Origin: CAXXOK01 sp963663285
GTDB taxonomy: Bacteria > Bacillota > Clostridia > Christensenellales > Aristaeellaceae
Assembly (NCBI GenBank): GCA_963663285.2
Contig: CAXXNI010000004.1
Span: 1 to 64,000 of the forward strand
Direction of reading: 5' to 3'
Length of the DNA: 64,000 nt
Position numbers and translations under genes: made by a program. Within the stretch, counting starts at the first letter, position 1. Every line of letters begins with the position of its first letter. Shown piece by piece: positions 42,786 through 50,701 of this stretch. The notes under the pieces were generated by a model. The model was not told where the DNA came from and did no database searches. It was given only the letters and a program-made list of their open reading frames with translations.

Positions 42786-44084
42786 ATGACGACGGCGATC
42801 ATCGGCGGCGGTGCGGCGGGCATGGCGGCAGCCATTACGGCGGCGCAGCAGGGCCAGCGCGTGCTGGTGCTGGAACGGGGACGCAAACCGCTGAAAAAGC
42901 TGGGGGTAACCGGCAACGGCCGGGGCAACCTGCTCAATAGTGGGGAGCCGGTGTATTTTGGCGATACCGCTTTTGCACTTGCGGTGCTTGGGCAGGTGGA
43001 TTACGCGCAGCTGACGGCGTTTTTTACCGCGCTGGGTGTGCCCCTGCGACAGGAGAGCGAAGGGCGGGTATACCCCGCGGCGCTGTTGGCCTCGGCGGCG
43101 GTGGACGCGCTGCTGCTGCGCGCCGCGCAGCTGGACGTAACGGTAGCGCCCCTGACACAGGTAACGAAAATTACGCGCGAGCCGGAGGGCTTCCGGCTGG
43201 ATGCGCTGCGTTATGCAGATATAGCAGCCGAAAAAGGAAAGGGAAAAGGCGGGGCGAAGGATGCCCCCGCACCGGAGATGGTAACCTACCACGCCGACCG
43301 CGTGATTGTCGCCGCCGGGGGCGCCGCCGCGCCCGTGCACGGTACGGATGGCAGCGCCTATGGGCTGTTGACCGCGTTTGGGCACAAACTGACGCCCGTT
43401 TCGCCCGCGCTATGCGCCCTGCATACCGATAAGCGCCGCATTGCGGGGTTAAGCGGGCAGCGGGTACGCGCGCGGCTTACGCTGGCATCGGCGCAGGGTG
43501 ATGTGCTGCACCAAACGGAGGGCGAAGGGCTGTTCGGCGAGGATGCGGTAAGCGGTATCGCAGCCATGCAGCTGGCGCGGTTTTATCAGCCCGGTGCAAC
43601 CATAACGCTGGATTTGCGCCCGTCGCTGGGCGAATACCCCGGAGCACCGCAGCAGGACGTAACCGAAACGCAGCTGCAGGCGCAGCTGTGGGCGCTGGCG
43701 CAAGCCCGGCAGGATTGCGCGCTGGCCGACTGGCTGACCGGGGTGTTTGCCGCGCCGGTGGGGCGGTTTTTACAGCGCGAGGCAGGCGTTGGCAAGCCGG
43801 ACAAATCCATGCAGCAGATAACCGAAGCGGACGCGAAACGCCTTGCGCATACGGTTTGCGCGCTTACCCTGCCGGTCACCGGCACGCGGGATTTTGCGCA
43901 GGCGCAGGTAACGGCGGGCGGCATTGCGACGGAGGATTTTGACCCGCTCACGCTGGAAAGCCGCCTGTGTCCGGAGCTGTATGCCGCGGGCGAGGTGCTG
44001 GATGTGGATGGGGACTGCGGCGGCTTCAACCTGATGTTTGCCTTTGCGGGCGGCATCCTCGCGGGGCGGAGCGCGGCGCGGTAA
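42786..44084 (+). CDS. BaiN/HI0933-family FAD-dependent oxidoreductase
   Basis: 432 residues from ATG 42786 (GAGGGGGG upstream). A dinucleotide-binding start TTAIIGGGAAGMAAAITAAQ is followed by LVLERGRKPLKKLGVTGNGR with GRGNLLN, the signature of this family; a second FAD segment, VIVAAGGAA, follows, and CGGFNLMFAFAGGILAGR closes the chain. Members are flavoproteins of mostly unknown substrate; BaiN reduces bile-acid intermediates in gut clostridia, but that should not be assumed for every homologue. It is upstream of tilS on the same strand. Confidence 0.88.
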   Translation: MTTAIIGGGAAGMAAAITAAQQGQRVLVLERGRKPLKKLGVTGNGRGNLLNSGEPVYFGDTAFALAVLGQVDYAQLTAFFTALGVPLRQESEGRVYPAALLASAAVDALLLRAAQLDVTVAPLTQVTKITREPEGFRLDALRYADIAAEKGKGKGGAKDAPAPEMVTYHADRVIVAAGGAAAPVHGTDGSAYGLLTAFGHKLTPVSPALCALHTDKRRIAGLSGQRVRARLTLASAQGDVLHQTEGEGLFGEDAVSGIAAMQLARFYQPGATITLDLRPSLGEYPGAPQQDVTETQLQAQLWALAQARQDCALADWLTGVFAAPVGRFLQREAGVGKPDKSMQQITEADAKRLAHTVCALTLPVTGTRDFAQAQVTAGGIATEDFDPLTLESRLCPELYAAGEVLDVDGDCGGFNLMFAFAGGILAGRSAAR

Positions 44085-44179
44085 AGTACGTGTTTTTGCG
44101 GATGGGAAAGGTGTAAAACAGCGGGTATGCTGTTAGGCGCGAAGCACCCATTTTTACCCGGGTTTGCCATGGGCGGCTA

Positions 44180-44208
44180 TTGCTGAAACGGGGGCGAAAT
44201 GCTACAAT
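44180..44208 (+). promoter_or_regulatory. tilS promoter placed for a leaderless message
   Basis: TTGCTG (44180) and TACAAT (44203) with a 17-base spacer and TGC before the -10. The ATG at 44215 begins 7 bases after the -10, where transcription would normally start, and no ribosome site is seen before it. Confidence 0.65.
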
Positions 44209-44214
44209 AAACCT

Positions 44215-45663
44215 ATGAATGAGCAGATTGTAACGGCGGTGGAGGCATCCCTTCACCGTGCGGGCGTGCTGCATAGGGGTGCGGTGTTTTTAGCCGCGCT
44301 CAGCGGCGGCGCGGATTCGGTGGCGCTGCTGCTGGCGATGCACACGCTGGCGGGGCGGCACGGCTTTGCGGTGCGCGCCGCGCATGTGGAACATGGCCTG
44401 CGGGGCGAAACCTCCCTGCGGGACGCGGCGTTTTGCCGGGAGCTTTGCCGCTCGCTTGGCGTGCCCTACACCTGCGACCATGCGGTGCTTACCGGAGACA
44501 TGCACGAGGCGGGCGTGGAAGCCCGCGCCCGTGCGGCGCGCTATGCGCTATTGCTGCACCGCGCGCGGGAATGCAAGGCCGATGCGCTGCTGCTTGCCCA
44601 CCATCAGGATGATCAGGCGGAGACGGTGCTGGCGCATTTGCTGCGCGGCAGCGGCGCGCGGGGCTTGGCCGGTATGCGTCCCTGCACGCGGCGCGAAGGT
44701 GTGCTGTTGGTGCGCCCCCTGCTGGATGTGCCGAAAACTGCGATTTTGGAAGCGCTGGGCGATCAGCCCTATTGCATGGACGAAAGCAATGTGCAGCCCT
44801 GCTGCCAGCGTAACCGCCTGCGGCTGACGGTGCTGCCGATGCTTACGGCGGAGAACCCGCAGACCCTTGCGCACATGGCGCAAAGCGCGCGCCTGCTGGC
44901 GATGGATGAGGATGCTTTGACGGCACAGGCCGAAACGGCGCTTGCCGCAGCACTTTTCGATACGCCACCGTACTATTGTCTGCAAAAGGAGCGGCTTACA
45001 GCTTTGCCGGACGCTGTCGCCCTGCGCGTATTGCGCGCCTTTGCGCAGCGCGGCATGGAAACGGTGCTCGCGGCGGATACGCAGGCTGCGCCGGAAGAAC
45101 GGGCGCTGTCAGCCGAGGATTCGCTTACGCTGCTGTCGCTTTTGCACGCACCGCCGGGCACGGACATGAATTTACCGCACGGTCTGCGTGCGGTGGGCAC
45201 GGGGCGGTTTATCCATTTGGTGCGCATGGCGGACGGTGCGCCGCTGACCCCGAAGGATACGCCGGAGGCCGTACAGTCGTTGCCTGCCGATGGTTGCGTC
45301 GTGTTTGACGGGTATGAAATCACCGTATCGCCGAATCCGCCGGGAGACGGCAAAGCTCCGGATGGCGCTTGCCGCGTGGCGGTACCCCTTGCACTGCTGC
45401 AAAAGGCTGCGCTGCGCACCGCGCGCCCCGGCGATGTAGTGCGTCCGTTCGGCGCGCCGGGCAGCAAGCCGCTGCGCCGGTACTTTACCGATCAAAAGAT
45501 CGATTTGCCTTTTCGTGCCCGTGTACCGCTTTTGTGTGTGGAAAACCGGGTGTTGTGGGCCGTGGGCGTGGGCGCGGCGGAAGAAACGCGCCTGACGCGG
45601 GAACCCGCCGTTTGGCTTAGCGTATCCCCACCGCCTCCGTGGCAAACGCCCGGAACGGTTTAA
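44215..45663 (+). CDS. tilS: tRNA(Ile)-lysidine synthase
   Basis: 482 residues. The ATP-pyrophosphatase P-loop SGGADS is at residues 30-35, followed by AAHVEHGLRG and LLLAHHQDDQAETVLAHLLR, and RPLLDVPK; then a C-terminal substrate-binding region with PGDVVRPFGAPGSKPLRRYF. The enzyme puts lysidine at the wobble base of the CAU anticodon of minor tRNA-Ile and is normally essential. hpt follows directly, as in many Firmicutes; ftsH, the usual third gene, is missing. The ATG seems to be the first or nearly the first base of the transcript. Confidence 0.95.
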   Translation: MNEQIVTAVEASLHRAGVLHRGAVFLAALSGGADSVALLLAMHTLAGRHGFAVRAAHVEHGLRGETSLRDAAFCRELCRSLGVPYTCDHAVLTGDMHEAGVEARARAARYALLLHRARECKADALLLAHHQDDQAETVLAHLLRGSGARGLAGMRPCTRREGVLLVRPLLDVPKTAILEALGDQPYCMDESNVQPCCQRNRLRLTVLPMLTAENPQTLAHMAQSARLLAMDEDALTAQAETALAAALFDTPPYYCLQKERLTALPDAVALRVLRAFAQRGMETVLAADTQAAPEERALSAEDSLTLLSLLHAPPGTDMNLPHGLRAVGTGRFIHLVRMADGAPLTPKDTPEAVQSLPADGCVVFDGYEITVSPNPPGDGKAPDGACRVAVPLALLQKAALRTARPGDVVRPFGAPGSKPLRRYFTDQKIDLPFRARVPLLCVENRVLWAVGVGAAEETRLTREPAVWLSVSPPPPWQTPGTV

Positions 45664-45701
45664 TCAATCATCATTTCACCAATATAAAGGAGTGAGCCGG
45701 G

Positions 45702-46259
45702 ATGAAACAGGATTCGCCATTGTTACAGGATTTATCTTCCGTGCTGTATACCGAGGAAGAGCTGAAGGAAGCCGTCGCCAAGATGGGCGCGCGTATTACG
45801 CACGATTATCAGGGCAAGGAGCCGCTGCTGGTATGCATTCTCAAAGGCGCCAGCGTGTTTTTTACCGATTTGATCCGCGCGATCGACCTGCCGATCGAAA
45901 TTGAGTTCATGGCCATTTCCAGCTATGGCGCCAGCACAGTGTCCAGCGGAGAGGTGCGCATGATTAAGGATTTGGACCGCCCCATCCTCGGCCGGGACGT
46001 GCTGGTGGTGGAGGATATTGTGGATAGCGGCATGACGCTTTCCTACCTCAAACGCACACTGACCAACCGCGGCGCGAGCAGCCTGCGGCTGGTGACCCTG
46101 CTGGATAAACCCACCCGCCGCACCGTGCCCCTGAGTGTGGATTATTCCTGTTTCCAGATTCCCGATGCGTTCGTGGTGGGCTACGGGCTGGACTATGACG
46201 AAAAATACCGCAATCTGCCGATGGTGGGCGTGCTCGACCCGAAGGTATACACGAAATAA
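45702..46259 (+). CDS. hpt: Hypoxanthine phosphoribosyltransferase
   Basis: 185 residues, standard length. The PRPP-binding VVEDIVDSGMT is at residues 102-112; LKGASVFFTDL near 47-57 and SSYGASTVSSGEV are also typical. It salvages hypoxanthine and guanine to IMP and GMP. AAAGGAG lies before the ATG, 38 bases after tilS, so the pair is probably one transcript. Confidence 0.96.
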   Translation: MKQDSPLLQDLSSVLYTEEELKEAVAKMGARITHDYQGKEPLLVCILKGASVFFTDLIRAIDLPIEIEFMAISSYGASTVSSGEVRMIKDLDRPILGRDVLVVEDIVDSGMTLSYLKRTLTNRGASSLRLVTLLDKPTRRTVPLSVDYSCFQIPDAFVVGYGLDYDEKYRNLPMVGVLDPKVYTK

Positions 46260-46281
46260 GAAAGCTGCTATGCGCTATAAA

Positions 46282-46307
46282 AAAGCCGGGGGATTTCCCC
46301 CGGCTTT
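46282..46307 (+). terminator. Terminator after hpt
   Basis: AAAGCCGGGGG-ATTT-CCCCCGGCTTT is a perfect 11-pair hairpin 22 bases past the stop codon. A similar hairpin, AGCCGGGGG-TT-CCCCCCGGCT and TTT, occurs at 46471-46494 after an intervening repeat. Confidence 0.8.
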
Positions 46308-46315
46308 AGCCTGCC

Positions 46316-46440
46316 CTAAAAGCCCGATCTGCGGTGTCAGCTTCGGGATGGCAAGGGACATCACTTACGCACGAGTAAGCTCAGCCCCTTGCCCCCCATG
46401 CTCTATTGCATCTCAGACTTTTTGAACAGGCTGACTACCT
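46316..46440 (+). repeat. Dispersed palindromic repeat, family 2
   Basis: Shares AAAAGCCCGATCTGCGGTGT, ATCACTTACGCACGAGTAAG and a TTTTTGAACAGGCTG end with the copy at 55570-55740. CTTAC and GTAAG form the inner stem; GGCAAGGG and CCCTTGCC the outer stem. The remaining 150 bases of the gap to the sirtuin gene hold only the second hairpin noted after hpt. Confidence 0.75.
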
Positions 46441-46607
46441 TCTTACAAAACAGGGTTTTTAACACGCTGAAGCCGGGGGTTCCCCCCGGCTTTTCGCATG
46501 CCGTAAAGTACCCCGCGCAACAGGGATGGCGGCTTTTCTGTCGAAGTGCAATGGTATACGCCCGCCGGAAACGGCGGCGCAAAAACAGGCGGAAAGCGGG
46601 CATTGCT

Positions 46608-47339
46608 ATGGCAGTATCCCCGGAGACAGCAGCATTACGCAAGCATATAGCGCAAAGCGGGAACATCGTATTTTTTGGCGGCGCGGGCATGAGCACGGAA
46701 AGCGGCATACCGGATTTTCGCAGTGCGCACGGGCTGTATAACCGCGCGCAGGGCAAAACGTATGAGGAGATGCTTTCCATCGGGTTTTTCCGCAGCCAGC
46801 CCGATGCGTTCTGGCAGTTCTATAAAACGGTGATGCTGTACCCCGATGCCAGGCCCAACGCGGGGCATAGCGCGCTGGCGCGGCTGGAGGCGCAGGGAAA
46901 GCTGAAAGCCGTGCTGACCCAGAACATCGACGGGCTGCACCAGGCGGCGGGCAGCCACAACGTGTACGAGCTGCACGGCAGCGTGCTGCGCAACTCGTGC
47001 CTGCGCTGCGGCAAAACCTACGGGCTTCCCGCCGTGCTCGCGCAACAGGGCACGCCGCACTGCGACTGCGGCGGTATGCTGCGGCCGGATATTGTGTTTT
47101 ACGGCGAGATGCTTGATGATGCCGTGATGGAGGCGTCCATCCGCGCCGTATCGCGCTGCGATTTGCTCATCGTGGGCGGCACATCCCTGACGGTGTACCC
47201 GGCGGCGGGGTTGTTGCAATACCGCGGGGCAAGCGCAAAGCTGGCGCTGCTCAACCGCGACCCCACCCCCTACGATAGGTACGCCGATCTGGTGGTGCGG
47301 GAGAATATCGCATCGGCGCTGGACGGGGCGATTGACTAA
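46608..47339 (+). CDS. Sirtuin (NAD-dependent protein deacylase)
   Basis: 243 residues from ATG 46608; the long upstream extension of the frame is not believed. FFGGAGMSTESGIPDFRS is the NAD-binding signature, LTQNIDGLHQAAG holds the catalytic-site QNID, and LHGS gives the catalytic histidine. Four cysteines in CLRC and CDCG-type pairs form the zinc ribbon. IVGGTSLTVYPA completes the NAD site. It is most similar to stand-alone CobB/Sir2 regulators of protein acylation, not to the Sir2 parts of defence fusions. Confidence 0.93.
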   Translation: MAVSPETAALRKHIAQSGNIVFFGGAGMSTESGIPDFRSAHGLYNRAQGKTYEEMLSIGFFRSQPDAFWQFYKTVMLYPDARPNAGHSALARLEAQGKLKAVLTQNIDGLHQAAGSHNVYELHGSVLRNSCLRCGKTYGLPAVLAQQGTPHCDCGGMLRPDIVFYGEMLDDAVMEASIRAVSRCDLLIVGGTSLTVYPAAGLLQYRGASAKLALLNRDPTPYDRYADLVVRENIASALDGAID

Positions 47340-47357
47340 GAGAAAGAAAAACAATTG

Positions 47358-47448
47358 TCCTCCGGCTATATTACCGGAGTGTAAAAAGAAAAGAATAGTA
47401 TAAACCACCGCCTGCCCGCGTGTTTTCGTTTCACGGGCAGGCGGTGGT
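47358..47448. terminator. Two hairpins between the sirtuin and recF genes
   Basis: CTCCGG-N8-CCGGAG at 47358-47377, and a longer one at 47404-47448 with arms ACCACCGCCTGCCCG and CGGGCAGGCGGTGGT. The genes on either side converge, so these probably end both transcripts. Confidence 0.65.
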
Positions 47449-47474
47449 ATTATTGCTGCGAAAAACGGTGGTAA

Positions 47475-48596
47475 TTACCCTTCCGTCAAGCTCGCGTGCC
47501 CCTCGTCGTCCACGCTGACGCGGTAAAACGCATCGGCATGCGCGCCCGCGGCGTCGGCCTTGTCCGTGCAGGTGAGGAAGGTTTGCACGCCCTTTGCGCT
47601 TTGCAAAAGGGCGTTGCGGCGGCGCGCATCCAGCTCGCTGAATACATCGTCCAACAGCAGCGCGGGCGTTTCGCCCATTTCGTTTTCAATCAGGGCAATT
47701 TCCCCCAGCTTCATGCTCAGCACGGCGGTGCGCAGCTGCCCCTGACTGCCAAAGGCGCGCAGCTCCTTGCCGCACAGCAGCATGGCCAGATCGTCCCGGT
47801 GGGGGCCGAAGGTGGTGTACAGGCGGGTTTTATCCTCGGCGCGGGTGCGCTTAAGCCCTGCCAGCATCTGTTTATAGGGGGTGTCGGTGGTCGCCAGCGG
47901 CCCTACGTAGCGCAGCTCAAAGGTTTCCTGCGGGTCCTCGGCAATGGCGGCGTACTGGGCGGCGGCATTTTCCGCCAGCTCGGTTAAAAACCAGCGGCGC
48001 GGCTCTACCAAATACACGGCTGCTCCGGCCAGCTGCTCGTCCCACGCGTCTAGCTGGGTATCAAAATCGTCGGTGGGGTGTTGGCGCTGGGCTTTCAGTA
48101 GGGCGTTGCGGCTTTCCAGCGTGCTCAGGTAGTTGCGCAGGGCTTTCACGTAGCTGGGGCGAATCTGGCTTAACTGCATATCAATAAACCGGCGGCGCGC
48201 GGCGGGGCCGTCCCGCACGATGCGCAAATCCTCCGGCCCAAACATTACGGTGGTGGCGTGCCCCATCATATCGGCGATGCGCTGGGCGGGCTTGCCAAAA
48301 AGCAGCACGCGCTTTTGCGGCTTGGTCAGCGGGTACAGGCGCACTTCCAGCTCGTGGCGGCCGTCCAGCCGGTGGGTTTCGCCCTGCACAAAGGCCACGT
48401 TTTCGCCCTCGGCGATCATCTCCCGGTCGGCGGCGGTGCGGTGGCTGCGCCCGATGGATAGCAGGTGCATGGCCTCCAAAAGGTTGGTTTTGCCCGAGCC
48501 GTTGGCCCCGTAGAGCACGGTGGTGCCCTGGTTGGGCGTAAGGCGCAGCGAGGCGTAATTGCGGAAATGCATAAGCCTCAGGGATGTAAAATACAT
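47475..48596 (-). CDS. recF: DNA replication and repair protein RecF
   Basis: 373 residues with Walker A GANGSGKT at residues 30-37, the SMC-like signature GSQGQLRT and Walker B LLLDDVFSELD. The N-terminal LRLMHFRNYASLRL is typical. RecF loads RecA at gaps with RecO and RecR. It normally lies in the dnaA-dnaN-recF-gyrB block; here it is alone, 37 kb from dnaN. Confidence 0.96.
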   Translation of the reverse strand: MYFTSLRLMHFRNYASLRLTPNQGTTVLYGANGSGKTNLLEAMHLLSIGRSHRTAADREMIAEGENVAFVQGETHRLDGRHELEVRLYPLTKPQKRVLLFGKPAQRIADMMGHATTVMFGPEDLRIVRDGPAARRRFIDMQLSQIRPSYVKALRNYLSTLESRNALLKAQRQHPTDDFDTQLDAWDEQLAGAAVYLVEPRRWFLTELAENAAAQYAAIAEDPQETFELRYVGPLATTDTPYKQMLAGLKRTRAEDKTRLYTTFGPHRDDLAMLLCGKELRAFGSQGQLRTAVLSMKLGEIALIENEMGETPALLLDDVFSELDARRRNALLQSAKGVQTFLTCTDKADAAGAHADAFYRVSVDDEGHASLTEG

Positions 48597-48652
48597 GGCT
48601 TGTTCGGCTGCCTTTCGTTTGCTTGCGTCGGGGAGGGTCAGCGGCGGGTGCT

Positions 48653-50455
48653 TCAGCCCTGCGCGGTCAGGTTGCGGGTGATGAGGATGCGTTCGTCCGG
48701 TGCGGTGAGGCTGTCGCCGAATGCATCCTTCCCATCTACGGCATAGCGGCGGATGGCGAGCGTATCGTTATCCAGCGCCTTGATGTCTAAATAGCCGGTT
48801 TGCAGCACCTTTTGGGCGCGGCGGCGGGTGAGCAGCCCGCTCACGCGGGCCTTAAGTGCCGTATCGCCGCCCTCCCAGTCCATGGGCGCGCGGTTCCACG
48901 GGTCGGCCATGCCCTGCATGCCCAGCTCGTCGCCGTAGTACACGGTGGGCGCGCCGGGCAGAGCGCACAGCAGGCGCAGCGCCTCCAGATAGCGTTCTTT
49001 GGCAAGCGCCAGCTGGCCGGGGCGCAGGTGGATCTTTTGCGCGTCCTCCCGCGGCATCTGGATAATGCCGTCCTGATCGTATCCCGCAAAGGCGTTGAGG
49101 GCGCGCACGCGGTCGTGGCTGCCCAGCAGGTTCATCAGCGAATACCAAAACGGCGCGGGGTATACTTCCCGCTGGTGCAGCACCAGCCGCGCCACATCGT
49201 GCGCCGTTGCGCTGCCGGTAAAAAAGTCGATCACCACGCGGCGGAGGGGATAGTTCATCACGCTGTCCAGCGTATCGCCCAGACAGTAGGAGCGGGGGAT
49301 GCCGTAGGCGACTTTGTTGCTGGCGTCCTCCCACACTTCGCCCAGCAGCGTACCCTGCGGGTTCTGCTTTTTCACGGCGGTGCGCATCTCCCGCAGTAAA
49401 TCCATGGGCAGCTCGTCCGCTACGTCCAGCCGCCAGCCGCAGGCGCCGCGCTTCATCCACAGGGGCAAAACGCCGCTGCGTCCGTTGAGTAGAAACCGGC
49501 GGTAGTCCGGGTTATCCTTTTCCACGGCGGGCAGGGTGTAAAAGCCCCACCATGTGTTGTAGCGGTCGGGGAATTCATCAAAGCGGTACCATGAAAAATA
49601 AGGCGATTCCTTGCTCTGGTACGCGCCCATATCCGGGTAGCGGCCAAAGCGGTTAAAGTATACGCTGTCCGCGCCCGTATGGCTGAACACCCCGTCGCAC
49701 AGCACTTTCATGCCGCGCGCATCCGCGGCTTTCGTAAGCGCGCAAAAATCCTCGCGGGTGCCCAGAATGGGATCAACGGTTTTATAATCCCCGGTGTCGT
49801 AGCGGTGGTTGGTGCGCGCCCGCACAATGGGGTTTATATACAGCACCGTAACGCCCATGGCGCGGAGCATATCCAGCTTTTCCGTAATGCCGCGCAGCGT
49901 ACCGCCAAAAAAGTCCAGCGCGCGGTTATCGCCGTTTTCGGGGTCGATATCCAGCGTGGGCGGCTCGTTCCAATCGGTGTGGAAGGCCGCCTCGGGGTGC
50001 GCCTGCGCGATTGCCTTTTGCTGCGCTGCCGTATACGCGCCATCGCGGGCGAAACGGTCGGGGAAGATTTGGTAAATCACCCCGGTGCGCAGGTATTCCG
50101 GCGTGGCATAGGCAGGGTCGTACACCGTTACCTGATAGCTGCGCGCCGCGCCGTACATTTGCGTGCCCTCGCCGCCCAGCTCATCCGCCGCGTTGCCGTA
50201 GCGGATGTCGCCCTCCGGCAGAGACACGATAAAATCGTACCAAAACAGCATGGGCGTTTCCGGCACGGTTACGCTGGCCTCAAACAGGCCGCCGCCCAGC
50301 GGGGTCATGGGAATCTGCTTTTCCGCGCCGTCCCACGTGCGCAGGGTTACGGCGTCCCCTTCGTCGTTTTGAAAACGCAGCCGCAGGGTGCTGCCCGGCG
50401 TAACAGGGCCGATGGGTTCGCGAAAGGCGGGCAGGTGGGAGTTGTGCAGTATCAT
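48653..50455 (-). CDS. GH13 alpha-glucosidase/neopullulanase-type enzyme
   Basis: 600 residues. An N-terminal beta-sandwich of about 110 residues is followed by the alpha-amylase barrel: region I DGVFSHTG (about 254-261), region II GWRLDVADE with nucleophile Asp344, region III GEVWE with acid/base Glu373, and region IV LLGSHDR with His447 and Asp448. The additional domain at the start and overall length fit cyclomaltodextrinase/neopullulanase enzymes, acting on maltodextrins in the cytoplasm (there is no signal sequence). GGAGG lies 9 bases before the ATG. It is divergent from the DUF6259-like gene. Confidence 0.9.
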   Translation of the reverse strand: MILHNSHLPAFREPIGPVTPGSTLRLRFQNDEGDAVTLRTWDGAEKQIPMTPLGGGLFEASVTVPETPMLFWYDFIVSLPEGDIRYGNAADELGGEGTQMYGAARSYQVTVYDPAYATPEYLRTGVIYQIFPDRFARDGAYTAAQQKAIAQAHPEAAFHTDWNEPPTLDIDPENGDNRALDFFGGTLRGITEKLDMLRAMGVTVLYINPIVRARTNHRYDTGDYKTVDPILGTREDFCALTKAADARGMKVLCDGVFSHTGADSVYFNRFGRYPDMGAYQSKESPYFSWYRFDEFPDRYNTWWGFYTLPAVEKDNPDYRRFLLNGRSGVLPLWMKRGACGWRLDVADELPMDLLREMRTAVKKQNPQGTLLGEVWEDASNKVAYGIPRSYCLGDTLDSVMNYPLRRVVIDFFTGSATAHDVARLVLHQREVYPAPFWYSLMNLLGSHDRVRALNAFAGYDQDGIIQMPREDAQKIHLRPGQLALAKERYLEALRLLCALPGAPTVYYGDELGMQGMADPWNRAPMDWEGGDTALKARVSGLLTRRRAQKVLQTGYLDIKALDNDTLAIRRYAVDGKDAFGDSLTAPDERILITRNLTAQG

Positions 50456-50613
50456 CCGGCGGGGCCTCCTTGCAAAAGAGCTTGTTCTATCATACCGTTT
50501 TTACGGCGGTTTCGCAATACGAACACCGCACATCTGTGCGCGTGTGCGTGCGGCGGCAATGGCGGCATAAAAAACCCGGAAGCGTTAAATTTTCCGCGAT
50601 GCCGACAAATAGG

Positions 50614-50642
50614 TTGACCTTCCGGCGCTTTGGGCTTACAGT
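50614..50642 (+). promoter_or_regulatory. Promoter of the DUF6259-like gene
   Basis: TTGACC (50614) and TACAGT (50637) with a 17-base spacer, 60 bases upstream of the start. Confidence 0.62.
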
Positions 50643-50701
50643 AGGATTACAACAATACGTATCGGCCAAAAACAAAGTAAAAATAACTGGGAGGCTATGG
50701 A

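Noticed and set aside
46389..46607. 73-residue N-terminal extension of the sirtuin
   Set aside because: It runs through a family-2 repeat and a terminator hairpin, and the Sir2 fold begins after 46608.
46608..47339. Sirtuin as a defence effector
   Set aside because: Defence Sir2 domains are normally fused or paired with Ago, STAND or HerA genes; this is a compact zinc-ribbon sirtuin of housekeeping type with host-like composition.
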